From Phanerodontia chrysosporium (taxonomy: Eukaryota > Basidiomycota > Agaricomycetes > Polyporales > Phanerochaetaceae): 64,000 nt of DNA. The position numbers and the translations under genes are program-made. Every line of letters starts with the position of its first letter. Within the stretch, counting starts at the first letter, position 1. Below are positions 17,633 to 26,231 of this stretch, in pieces. Below the pieces are notes generated by a model. That model was not told where the DNA came from and made no database searches. It worked only from the letters and a program-made list of their open reading frames with translations. The stretch covers positions 2,170,001 through 2,234,000 of the forward strand of contig MJGA01000002.1 in NCBI GenBank assembly GCA_001910725.1. The letters are read 5' to 3'.

Positions 17633-18958
17633 CCCTGAGGGCTGGGGGTGCCTCCCCAGCTTCAATCTCATCGCATCTCACCTCTCTAGCCTCTATACCT
17701 CGTCTTCAAGCTTGGCTACACCTTTTGTAGTCCAAGTAAAACCTTTGCCAGTGAGTATTGCTGGTTGGTTTAGTGTATAGGCGCTAGGGCAGCGCATTTT
17801 TGTGATAGAAGATTGAAGCTAGCCAACCTACTCCACCTTTGGTGGCCTAGGTTATTGCTTTGGGTTCTGGGGGCTTGTTTGAACAAGTGCTTTTGCGCTT
17901 TGTTCAGTTTTCTGCCGATCCACAGGCGCAAGTGGGCACTATAGTACCTTTTTAGGTACAGACAGGGGAACGTGGTGTAACCCACCTCAGAGGGCTTTGC
18001 CTGCGGACGAGTAACCCCTGTTGTAGTGCTGGACTAAGGGTGTAATACCCTGTCCAACCAGTTTTAGCTGTGTGGCGTGGAAACCCACAGTAATACCCCT
18101 TTCTCTTCGTTGAGGGTTGGCTGGCAGGAAAGCCTTGCGCTTTGCCTGTGTGGAGAAGTTTTCTGGCTTGTGTACACAGGCTGACCCGTGTTTACTAGTG
18201 CCTAAAGCTGCTAGGAACCGTTTTGTCCTTGCTAAGGACGAGAGCTCTGGCAAACCCTTGCTTGAGCGCATCAAGATCTCGAACCTTCACCACTTCAAAG
18301 ACGTTGGGAAGCCGCGCCCTGCATACAAACCTCGCACTACACCCTACACCCCTGTCCCTGGTCGTCGTGAAAGGCTTGCTCGTGAAGCAGACTTGAACGA
18401 CTTCAAGCACCAGCTTCAGCTCGAAGACTATCGCAACGAACAGCGCAAGCGCCGCCTACTCGATCGCATCGCGAACGCCCCTCCCCCTCTACCCCTCATC
18501 GAACGTATTGAACCTCCCCCTACTCCCCCTATCGAAGTCAAACCCATTCCCAAAGACCTTCGCTTTCACACCAACACTCAGGTCCATCAGCTGCGCGACT
18601 ACGGACGAAAGTTCAACAGCGCCCTTAATCACTTGGGTCCGTTCTTTCAGAAGCTAGACGAGCAGCGTTTTCGAGTTGGGTTGACTGAACACGAGCTCTA
18701 CATCTTGGGCTTGTTCAAGGAGAGGTTCGATAACATTCGCAAACACCTTCAGACCATCGTCGAGACGAAGGAGTACACCACGAGGGAGTGGAAGAAGATT
18801 TCGAGGGATTTGAAGAAGGCAGGCGCACATAGCTTTGCTGAGCTTAAGCCACGCTTCGCTGAGCATTGCAGGGAGCTGATTCAGGAGTTGGGTGAAGATT
18901 GGTTGTTTTTGGAGAAGAACCTCGATTAGTTTTTGTATCTGCGCATTTTTGAATCAAG
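17633..18958 (+). other. ATG-free leader of element C (TATA box to gag start)
   Basis: No ATG occurs in any frame over 1,326 nt, while the reverse strand has about 15. The non-coding part 17808-18113 contains several short perfect or near-perfect hairpins: 17881-17905, 17944-17959 (GTACCT-TTTT-AGGTAC) and 18031-18055; a further one, 18225-18239, lies at the start of ORF1. A GTGAGT donor-like site at 17751-17756 leaves a spliced leader possible. Confidence 0.85.
18114..18929 (+). CDS. Element C ORF1, methionine-free protein upstream of Gag
   Basis: An open frame of 271 codons from the stop at 18111-18113 to the stop at 18927-18929, without one ATG. TTG (18117) or CTG codons near the start are possible near-cognate initiators. 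The protein has a basic, Pro-containing N-terminal half (TPYTPVPGRRERLAREADL, NEQRKRRLLDRI, PPPLPLIERIEPPPTPP) and a helical C-terminal half ending YTTREWKKISRDLKKAGAHS, then FAELKPRF. That motif matches the end of ORF1 in element B (EW...L...G..SF..L...F). The product is unknown. Neighbouring gag starts 29 nt after the stop. Long open frame plus cross-element similarity argue for selection as protein. Confidence 0.6.
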   Translation, partial: GLAGRKALRFACVEKFSGLCTQADPCLLVPKAARNRFVLAKDESSGKPLLERIKISNLHHFKDVGKPRPAYKPRTTPYTPVPGRRERLAREADLNDFKHQLQLEDYRNEQRKRRLLDRIANAPPPLPLIERIEPPPTPPIEVKPIPKDLRFHTNTQVHQLRDYGRKFNSALNHLGPFFQKLDEQRFRVGLTEHELYILGLFKERFDNIRKHLQTIVETKEYTTREWKKISRDLKKAGAHSFAELKPRFAEHCRELIQELGEDWLFLEKNLD

Positions 18959-20539
18959 ATGTCGCTCAATTCAAACCCTGTTGACTTTGGTTTGCGTTCT
19001 GCTGCGAGTTCAAGTGGTATGGACCCTTGGGGAGCGTTAGAACTCGGCTCTATGGCTGAGGGAGGTCCTACCCCAGTTTTGGCCGCTGCGCCGCTTTCGA
19101 CCTCTTACGAAGAGTACAGCCAGTCATGGGTACAAGCCGCTCAGGAAGGACTGACTCCTGGCGACTTCAAGGCCCTCGTTGACAGCCTGGGTAACTGGGT
19201 AAAGGCTGAGATAGCTCAAGTAAGGTCGGAAATGGGTTCAGAAGTCCTTCGCTTGAAGGAAGCCCTTCGCAAACGCAAAACCGAGGCCAAGACACTTCAG
19301 GAGCAGATAGACACTCTAGAGCAGACTAGACAGCACTTGTCTGCGCAGATAGCAGAGGCTCAGAACCAAAATCGCGTTTTGCAGAACGCTATGCAGGTGC
19401 TGAAGCAGGAGAACGAGAGCTTGAAAGTGTTGGTTCAGCAAGGCACTAGTGGAGGCAACGTTGGGTTGTCTCAGTCTTTGTTCCCTACCATGAAGGAGCC
19501 TGACACCTTTAACGGTGATAAGGCTAGCAAGCTGGATGACTGGCTCGAGTCGATGGCACTCTGGTTGCGCCACCGTGGCGTAATGGACGACGAAAAGAAG
19601 ATAGAGACGGCGATGACTTACCTGCGAGGTTCAGCAAAGAAGGTCATGCAAGAGTACTTCGACAAGGTGGCAGACTCAAAGCCCCTTGGTACTTGGACCA
19701 ACTTTGTGAACGAACTCCAGAAAGGATTCCAACAGACCGACAAGAAGGACAGGGCAAGGGCAGAGTTTGAGCAGCTTGTCAGCAAGAAAGGAACGAACGA
19801 GAAGACTTTCAATGAGTTTGCTGCTCGTTTCCGTTCGCTGGCTCGCCAAACTGGCTTCTCCAACGAAGAACTGTTGGTCAAAGCCTATGCCCATACCCCT
19901 CGTGCCGCCGCCGATGTACTGGCAGCCCGTGGTCGTGCTCAGTGGGCTACGACCTGGGATGGTTGGTTGAAGGATGTTCAGGAGATTCTGCAGGATCAAC
20001 GTCTCTTGACGGGCACCGTACTCTCTGGACAGCCTCAGTCGTCAAAAGACCCTGACGCTATGGATGTCGACGCCTTGAAGAAGGGCTCAGCCCAGGGTAA
20101 AGGCAAGACAGCCAAAGTCCAGAAGGTTGCCATGTCGTTCGAGGAGGCGAAGAAGAAAGGCTGCTGCGCTCAGTGTGGAGGCAAAGGCCATATCGCCAAG
20201 GAGTGTCCATCGAAGAAGAACAACTCAGGTTCTTCGACATCGTCGAGTAAAACCACCAATGCACCAGTGGCCAGTTCGTCAAAGGCTTCGTCTTCAAAGG
20301 GAAAGGAGAAGGATAAGGGCTCTCGCCACACAAAGAGCAGTGTGCGCGAGGTGTACGCCAGCGACTCGGAGAGATTCCAGGAGGTAGCCTCTGACGAGGA
20401 GTCGAGCTCGGATAGCTCAGAAGAAGAAGATACCCCCAAGACCAAGCAAAAGAAGAAGTCGTCTTCGAAGGAGAAGGCGCAGAAGATTAACCGCGTGGTA
20501 TTCTCAGACGATGAGGATTTTCTGCAGGGACCGATGTAG
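18959..20539 (+). CDS. Element C Gag
   Basis: The start at 18959 is the first ATG downstream of the promoter. The protein has 526 residues. Residues about 85-160 form a clear coiled coil (EVLRLKEALRKRKTEAKTL, QIDTLEQTRQHLSAQIAEAQ and following heptads). A capsid region follows (residues about 180-340; EPDTFNGDKASKLDDWLESM, ATTWDGWLKD). Near residue 400 is a zinc knuckle CAQCGGKGHIAKEC (CX2CX4HX4C), then a Ser/Lys/acidic tail. It assembles the particle and packages RNA. The stop at 20537-20539 lies 15 nt after the frameshift heptamer. Confidence 0.92.
   Translation: MSLNSNPVDFGLRSAASSSGMDPWGALELGSMAEGGPTPVLAAAPLSTSYEEYSQSWVQAAQEGLTPGDFKALVDSLGNWVKAEIAQVRSEMGSEVLRLKEALRKRKTEAKTLQEQIDTLEQTRQHLSAQIAEAQNQNRVLQNAMQVLKQENESLKVLVQQGTSGGNVGLSQSLFPTMKEPDTFNGDKASKLDDWLESMALWLRHRGVMDDEKKIETAMTYLRGSAKKVMQEYFDKVADSKPLGTWTNFVNELQKGFQQTDKKDRARAEFEQLVSKKGTNEKTFNEFAARFRSLARQTGFSNEELLVKAYAHTPRAAADVLAARGRAQWATTWDGWLKDVQEILQDQRLLTGTVLSGQPQSSKDPDAMDVDALKKGSAQGKGKTAKVQKVAMSFEEAKKKGCCAQCGGKGHIAKECPSKKNNSGSSTSSSKTTNAPVASSSKASSSKGKEKDKGSRHTKSSVREVYASDSERFQEVASDEESSSDSSEEEDTPKTKQKKKSSSKEKAQKINRVVFSDDEDFLQGPM
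20515..20521 (+). promoter_or_regulatory. -1 ribosomal frameshift site GGATTTT, element C gag-pol
   Basis: Gag codons read GAG GAT TTT CTG, giving G-GAT-TTT as an X_XXY_YYZ heptamer. The -1 frame has a stop at 20512-20514, so only the 25 nt from 20515 to the gag stop can be used, and the heptamer sits exactly there. GGATTTT is an established slippery sequence in dianthoviruses. Confidence 0.85.
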
Positions 20540-23500
20540 AGTCTGCGACATCTGGTCCGTTTTTAGATTTCCTTTACCCTCCCGACTCAGTAGAATGTAT
20601 TAGATCAGTTTTGGAATCGAGAAAAGTCTCCAGTTTACCCTCTAAATCGAGCTTTATCGTTCCAGTAACTTTGAGTCAGGGTAAGGAAATCAGAGTGCAG
20701 ACTACCGCGCTGGTTGATTCGGGGGCCTATGCTGTGTTCATTAGCCATCGCTTCGTCAAGAAGCATAAGCTGAAGACGAACCAGCTGACCAGGGAGATAC
20801 GCGTTTACAACGCAGATGGCTCCAGGAACAAGTGTGGCAGTATTGAGGAGTATGCTTGGCTCGACGTAGCCGTAGGGGACCATGTCTCTAGACAAGCATG
20901 CCTCATTACGGATCTGGGTGGAAAGGACATGTTCCTTGGCTTTAGCTACTTGAAGAAGCATAATCCTGAGATAGATTGGGATAAGGGCGAGTGGAAGTAC
21001 TCCAGATGCCCAGACTCTTGTCGCTTTACCAGCCACAAGGCTCAAGTAGCACAAGCAGAGCTCGAAGAACCCATGGACGAGGACTTCGAGGAGGAAGAAG
21101 AGGAGCCTTGGCTTCAGTGGGTCGACCCTTCCACCCCAGATGGCCGCATTTTGGCAGTAACCTGCCGGAAGATCGCAGCGATGTGCAGTATTCGTTCGCT
21201 GGAGGGAATCGAGGGCTGGGAGCAGCTTGTCCCTGCACAGTATCAGGACTATGGGGACGTGTTTTCGAAGCGTGCAAGCGAACGGTTACCCGTACGAAAG
21301 CCTTATGACCACGCTGTCGAGTTCATCGACGGAGCTACCCTACCTCGACCAGCTCGTAACTACTCGCTGTCGCCAGAAGAGAGGAATTCTCTGGACGAGT
21401 GGATTCAGGAGAATCTCGCCAAGGGATACATCAGACCGAGTAAATCCCCGCTGGCAGCACCAGTCTTTTTCGTGAAGAAGAAGGACGGTTCATTGCGCTT
21501 GGTGCAAGACTATAGGAAGCTGAACGAAGTCGTCAAGAAAGACCGCTTCCCTATACCCAAGATCTCAGACCTTATAGATCGACTATCTAAGGCTAGTATA
21601 TACACCAAGATTGACCTTAGATGGGGGTATAACAACGTCAGAATCAAGGAAGGAGACGAGTGGAAGCTGGCCTTCATCACACCTTTCGGTTTATACGAAC
21701 CTACAGTGATGTTCTTCGGCCTCAGCAATGCACCAGCAACCTTTCAGCGCATGATGAACCATATTCTCGATGATCTGATTCGAGAAGGGCATGTCATGGT
21801 CTACCTAGACGACATTCTCATCTTCACGAACGACTTGGACCACCATCGGCGATTAGTTCGGGAGGTATTGCAGCGGCTACGCGACAACGACCTGTTTGCT
21901 AAGCCAGAAAAATGCTTCTTCGAGACGGATAGCATTGAATACCTCGGAATGATCATCAGCAAGGGGTCGGTTCAGATGGATCCATCGAAGGTAGATGGCG
22001 TTTTATCTTGGCCCATACCCAAAAGGGTCAAAGATGTCCAGGCTTTCCTGGGTTTTGCTAACTTCTACCGACGGTTTATTCGAGACTTTGGCAAGATTGT
22101 TCGCCCATTGTCAGAGCTTACCCGCAAAGGCAAAGAGTGGGAATGGGGGCCTGAGCAGCAGGATGCCTTTGATACGCTCAAGAGAGCGTTCACCACTGCG
22201 CCTATTCTCAAGATTCCGGACGACGAGCACCCTTTTAGGCTCGAATGCGATTCGTCAGACTTTGCTACGGGGGCTGTACTTGAGCAACTGGGTGAGGATG
22301 GCCTCTGGCACCCTGTCGCGTTTTACTCCAAGGCGCTAGGCGTACACGAGCGCAACTACGAGATATACGACAAGGAGATGCTGGCCATCATCCGCGCACT
22401 GAAGGAATGGCGCCACCACTTGGAGGGACACCCTCTACCATTCGACATATGGTCAGATCACCAGAATTTGACCTATTTCCGCAAGGCGCAAGACTTGACG
22501 CGACGCCAAGCACGTTGGAGTCTTTTCCTCACACGTTTCCACTTCAAGTTGGAGCACAAGCCTGGAAAGACGATGAAGCGGGCTGATCCAATGTCCAGGA
22601 GGCCAGATCATGAATTGGGGGTGGATTGCGACAATCGTGAAAAAGTCCTTTTGAAGCCAGAATATTTCGCGATTCGAGCCATGCAACCAACCCATTCATC
22701 GATAGTGGACGATAGCAAACTGCTAGAAAGGATCAGAAAAGCCCTGCTGGACGACGAAGTCACCAAGTCGTACAAAGACCTGATGTTGAAAGGACCAAGA
22801 GAGTTCGGGAAGGACTTAGCGGAATGGCACCTCGAGGACGGGCTACTACTGCACCGAGGCAAGGTGTATGTGCCCAAGGACGACAAGATTAGGGCGGATC
22901 TACTCAAGTTACACCACGACTTCCCTGGGGCTGGACACCCTGGACGATGGAAGACGTTGGAGTTGCTGTCGCGCAACTACTGGTGGCCAGGAATGTCAGT
23001 TTACGTCAAGAAGTACGTCGCAGGCTGCGAAGTCTGCCAGTCGCATAAAAACGTCAACCAGAAGCCTGCTGGCCTGCTACAACCGAACGAGGTTCCGTCG
23101 GAACCCTGGGAGATAATCTCATGCGACATGATCACGGACTTGCCTGAGTCGGACGGTTACAACGCTATCTTCGTAGTCGTTTGCCGCTTAACCAAGCGAG
23201 CACATTTCCTCCCCATCACCAAGGAGTTTTCAGCCAAGGATCTGGGAAATTTGCTCTATGAGCGTGTTTGGCCTTTGCACGGCCTACCCAGACAGATCAT
23301 TTCGGATAGGGGAACGCAGTTCTCCGCAAAACTCTTCCAGGAATGGTGCAGACTCTTGGGGATCAAGTCAGCAATGACTACAGCGTTTCACCCTCAGGCG
23401 GACGGTCAGACGGAGCGAGTTAATCAGTCATTGGAGCAGTATCTGCGCTGCTACACAAGCTTCAGGCAGGACGACTGGGCGTACCTTTTGCCCTCTGCCG

Positions 23501-24672
23501 AGTTTGCGTACAATAACCAGGCGCATGAAAGCACCAAGAACTCGCCATTCTTCGTCGAATATGGCCGTCATCCACGCATGTTCCCGGAGCAGGACCGTGT
23601 TACAAGGTTGTCAGAACTGGATGACTGGACGAAGCTTAGACAGGAGGCCCAAGATCAGGCGAAAGCCGCGCTCGTGCTGGCTGCAGAGCGAATGAAGTGG
23701 TACTACGACCAGGGTAAATCAGAACCCTTGTTCAAGGTCGGAGACCGTGTTTGGCTTGACGCAAAGGATCTGAACCTTCGGGTTCCCTCCAAGAAACTGG
23801 CACCAAAGCGAGTAGGCCCTTACGAGATCGTAGAGCAGCTGGGACCGGTCACCTTCAAGCTGAAGTTACCAGCCCATGTGAAGATTCACCCGGTCTTCCA
23901 CGCAAGCAAGCTCACGAAGCACGTCGAGGATGAGGTTGCCAATCGCACGCGCAAAACCCTACCACCCATTCGTGTGGGTGATGACGAGGAGTACGAGGTC
24001 GAGCAGATCGTAGATGCACAGCCAGACTCTAAAGGCCGTGTCATGTACCGAGTACGGTGGAGAGGCTACGATGAGCATAGCGACACATGGGAATACTTGC
24101 CCAATCTCAAGCACGCTATGGCGAAGGTCAAACAATTCCACAGGAAATACCCAGATGCGCCGAAGGCAATTTCCCTTCTGCAACGCCACCACGACGAGGA
24201 GGATGAGTTTTTCGTGCGCGAACTCGCGCTACTCCAATCTTGGGGAGCAGACGACCAGTTCGAGGTCGAGCTCATGAACAAGGACGCAAAACTCCCCTCA
24301 CGTGGCTCACCAGAAAGCGCAGGGTTGGATCTTTTCATCACGGAAGACCTTACGCTCAAGCCCCATGATCGCAAGCTAGCGTCAACTGGCCTTCGAATGT
24401 GTACTCCACCAGGTACCTACGCTCGAGTCGCACCACGGAGTGGCCTCAGCCTCAGAGGCATCGACATAGGAGCAGGCGTTATTGACCGAGATTATCGAGG
24501 AGAGCTCAAAATTCTACTCATCAACAACTCGCCCGACACCTTTACACTCCACAAGGGTGATCGTGTCGCTCAACTCGTGCTCGAAAGAATCTCCTACGCC
24601 GAACCAACTCCGGTTTCTCGCCTCGACTCAACCATTCGCAGCAGCGATGGTTTTGGCTCCACTGGTATTTAG
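20515..24672 (+). CDS. Element C Pol: protease, RT, RNase H, integrase, chromodomain, dUTPase
   Basis: It is entered by -1 frameshift at 20515; the first in-frame ATG is at 20611. Domains: aspartic protease (ALVDSGAYAVFI, about 20707); RT with IDLRWGYNNVRI and catalytic YLDDILIF (about 21803); RNase H (ECDSSDFATGAVL); integrase zinc site (AGHPGRWKTLELL...CEVCQ) and DDE core (SCDMITDLP, SDRGTQFSA, ADGQTERVN); GPY/F module (KRVGPYEIVEQLG); chromodomain (EEYEVEQIVDAQ...YRVRWRGYDEHSDTWEY, about 23989-24170) with the three cage aromatics. The last 140 residues (from about 24250) are a dUTPase with all five motifs: SAGLDLF, PRSGLS, GVIDRDYRGE, GDRVAQLVLE and RSSDGFGSTG. dUTPase would lower dUTP during reverse transcription. 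The usual chromoviral Pol stops after the chromodomain. No frame breaks. Confidence 0.95.
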   Translation, partial: GFSAGTDVESATSGPFLDFLYPPDSVECIRSVLESRKVSSLPSKSSFIVPVTLSQGKEIRVQTTALVDSGAYAVFISHRFVKKHKLKTNQLTREIRVYNADGSRNKCGSIEEYAWLDVAVGDHVSRQACLITDLGGKDMFLGFSYLKKHNPEIDWDKGEWKYSRCPDSCRFTSHKAQVAQAELEEPMDEDFEEEEEEPWLQWVDPSTPDGRILAVTCRKIAAMCSIRSLEGIEGWEQLVPAQYQDYGDVFSKRASERLPVRKPYDHAVEFIDGATLPRPARNYSLSPEERNSLDEWIQENLAKGYIRPSKSPLAAPVFFVKKKDGSLRLVQDYRKLNEVVKKDRFPIPKISDLIDRLSKASIYTKIDLRWGYNNVRIKEGDEWKLAFITPFGLYEPTVMFFGLSNAPATFQRMMNHILDDLIREGHVMVYLDDILIFTNDLDHHRRLVREVLQRLRDNDLFAKPEKCFFETDSIEYLGMIISKGSVQMDPSKVDGVLSWPIPKRVKDVQAFLGFANFYRRFIRDFGKIVRPLSELTRKGKEWEWGPEQQDAFDTLKRAFTTAPILKIPDDEHPFRLECDSSDFATGAVLEQLGEDGLWHPVAFYSKALGVHERNYEIYDKEMLAIIRALKEWRHHLEGHPLPFDIWSDHQNLTYFRKAQDLTRRQARWSLFLTRFHFKLEHKPGKTMKRADPMSRRPDHELGVDCDNREKVLLKPEYFAIRAMQPTHSSIVDDSKLLERIRKALLDDEVTKSYKDLMLKGPREFGKDLAEWHLEDGLLLHRGKVYVPKDDKIRADLLKLHHDFPGAGHPGRWKTLELLSRNYWWPGMSVYVKKYVAGCEVCQSHKNVNQKPAGLLQPNEVPSEPWEIISCDMITDLPESDGYNAIFVVVCRLTKRAHFLPITKEFSAKDLGNLLYERVWPLHGLPRQIISDRGTQFSAKLFQEWCRLLGIKSAMTTAFHPQADGQTERVNQSLEQYLRCYTSFRQDDWAYLLPSAEFAYNNQAHESTKNSPFFVEYGRHPRMFPEQDRVTRLSELDDWTKLRQEAQDQAKAALVLAAERMKWYYDQGKSEPLFKVGDRVWLDAKDLNLRVPSKKLAPKRVGPYEIVEQLGPVTFKLKLPAHVKIHPVFHASKLTKHVEDEVANRTRKTLPPIRVGDDEEYEVEQIVDAQPDSKGRVMYRVRWRGYDEHSDTWEYLPNLKHAMAKVKQFHRKYPDAPKAISLLQRHHDEEDEFFVRELALLQSWGADDQFEVELMNKDAKLPSRGSPESAGLDLFITEDLTLKPHDRKLASTGLRMCTPPGTYARVAPRSGLSLRGIDIGAGVIDRDYRGELKILLINNSPDTFTLHKGDRVAQLVLERISYAEPTPVSRLDSTIRSSDGFGSTGI

Positions 24673-24694
24673 GCTTCACCAGGAGGTTCAGCTA

Positions 24695-24707
24695 GAATTG
24701 GGGGTAA
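24695..24707 (+). other. Polypurine tract of element C
   Basis: GAATTGGGGGTAA lies directly before the 3' LTR start TGTCAC and shares the GGGGGTAATGTCAC junction with element B. Confidence 0.7.
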
Positions 24708-25308
24708 TGTCACAGTTTTTCGTCTCAACCCTTAGGGTTAGGGGCAGCAGGTGACAGAAGCGATTACTCCGAACTGTGACATGCAGAAGCGCTGGAGTGA
24801 CAGCCCTAGGCTCGGGGCCGGTCACGTGATACGGCGGTCACGTGATGCGCACACGTGCGGTATCCCAGGGTCACATGGTCGAAGGTCTAGAAGCAGGCAA
24901 GGGTCTGGAAGCGCCGAGACACTCCGGAATGGACTAAAAAGTCCTGGGGGTCTCTGGACAGGTCCGGACAGTGCTGGAACGTTCTGGAGGTTTCTGGGAC
25001 ATCGTAGGAACATTTAGGAACGTGTAGGAGAATGTAGGAATGCCTGTAGGGCACTAGCCAATAGCGTAGTAGGTATTAGATAGCTAGGACCCTGAACACC
25101 GGTCCCTGGGGACCTGGTGCACATGTATATAAACCCTGAGGGCTGGGGGTGCCTCCCCAGCTTCAATCTCATCGCATCTCACCTCTCTAGCCTCTATACC
25201 TCGTCTTCAAGCTTGGCTACACCTTTTGTAGTCCAAGTAAAACCTTTGCCAGTGAGTATTGCTGGTTGGTTTAGTGTATAGGCGCTAGGGCAGCGCATTT
25301 TTGTGATA
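24708..25308 (+). repeat. 3' LTR of element C
   Basis: Same 601 bp as 17207-17807, with no difference found by eye. Confidence 0.93.
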
Positions 25309-25313
25309 CCAGG
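25309..25313. repeat. Target-site duplication of element C, right copy (CCAGG)
   Basis: Identical to 17202-17206. Confidence 0.88.
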
Positions 25314-26209
25314 CCGCCGCCGAGCAGGAAGCCGAGACCTGGAACCAGGCCTTCCAACAGAACGTTGCAGCAGACGAGGACGCCAGGTCGCAGGCAGGCA
25401 GCAGTACACTCAGCGAGGCACGACGCCTTGTTGAGGAGCTCGCCAGCGACTCCAGCCTATCCCCCTCCGCTATCACGGCAGACTCGGTCGACACGATCTC
25501 ACCATACAGCAAGCCGTTGCGCTACGAGGATCTACGCAAGGCCAACGCTTCATGTGGAAAGCATGAGCTACCACCACGCCCCCAGACGCCCCAGGACCCA
25601 CCTTTCAGCATGTTCGCCCCACGGTCACCTTCCCTAGCCAACGACACGCAGCTACGACGACGCGGACGAGGTGCACGTAAGCTCAAGGACCAGGAGAAGC
25701 AGGAGAAGCCAGCGCGCGGCGTTCCCCTCGGTCTGCCCAACCCTCAGCAGGCCTACGAACGCTTCAAGCGTGAAGGACGCGCCGGTCCTACGGCTCTTGC
25801 TGCCGCAGTCGCCATTCGTGGGCACGCTCTGCCCATGATTCGCGAAGAGATCCACGAGGCCACCGCTGCCGGGCTCTGGCGTTTTCTCGACGAACAGGGG
25901 AGTGCGCCAGGCAACAGAATCACGACGGAGACTTACGAGACACTGTACCCATACGCTGAAGACTTCGGATCGCCGTTTCTCTATGCCGAAGAGCAGCTCT
26001 CACTGCGCCAATGCCTACACTTCTGGAAGAGTCGGAACGCCAACGGGGAGCACAACTACCGCATCTCCCGCCTCGAATTCGTTCTTGGCTTTCGCCCCGA
26101 CGGCCGACGCGACCAGGAGGTACGCAAAATGCGCCAGGGTGAGCGACTTGGTCCCTTGGGCTATGCCCGGGAAGTCGTCTCGTACCCCCAGCGCATCAGC
26201 ACGCTCTAG
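25314..26209 (+). CDS. Element A central ORF, segment 3 (unknown function)
   Basis: It continues segment 2 in frame once element C is removed and ends at TAG 26207-26209. Across the three segments the unknown block is 2,916 nt (972 codons including the stop). The N-terminal part is helical and acidic (EAETWNQAFQQNVAADEDAR), then a basic linker (RRRGRGARKLKDQEKQEKPA). A folded-looking domain of about 150 residues follows (from PNPQQAYERFKREGRAGPTA, with YETLYPYAEDFGSPFLYAEE and LRQCLHFWKSRNA). I do not recognise it. The RT ORF starts only 22 nt after its stop, in the +1 frame, which would allow termination-reinitiation. GC content is high compared with the RT region next to it. Confidence 0.6.
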
Positions 26210-26231
26210 GCCAGTGAGTACGGACTCGGAT

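Larger units (their letters stand above)
17207..17807 (+). repeat. 5' LTR of element C
   Basis: U3 carries two telomere-type TTAGGG units (17231-17242), three CACGTG boxes, and a TATA box at 17625-17632. Downstream of the TATA box there is no ATG. Confidence 0.93.
17207..25308 (+). mobile_element. Element C: complete Ty3/Gypsy chromovirus with a C-terminal dUTPase, nested in element A
   Basis: 601-bp LTRs (17207-17807 and 24708-25308) appear identical, with TGTCAC...GTGATA ends and a 5-bp TSD. The length is 8,102 bp. Order: LTR, structured ATG-free leader, methionine-free ORF1, gag, pol in -1 frame (protease, RT, RNase H, integrase, chromodomain, dUTPase), polypurine tract, LTR. All long frames are open. 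Identical LTRs imply recent insertion or conversion. Confidence 0.95.

Noticed and set aside
17808..17860. tRNA-type primer-binding site for element C
   Set aside because: The bases next to the LTR end (GAAGATTG) do not begin with TGG, and no close match was recognised.
25902..26231. N-terminal 110 codons of the long RT frame of element A
   Set aside because: They overlap segment 3 of the central ORF in another frame, and the protein-like frame there is the central ORF. RT coding is taken from 26232.
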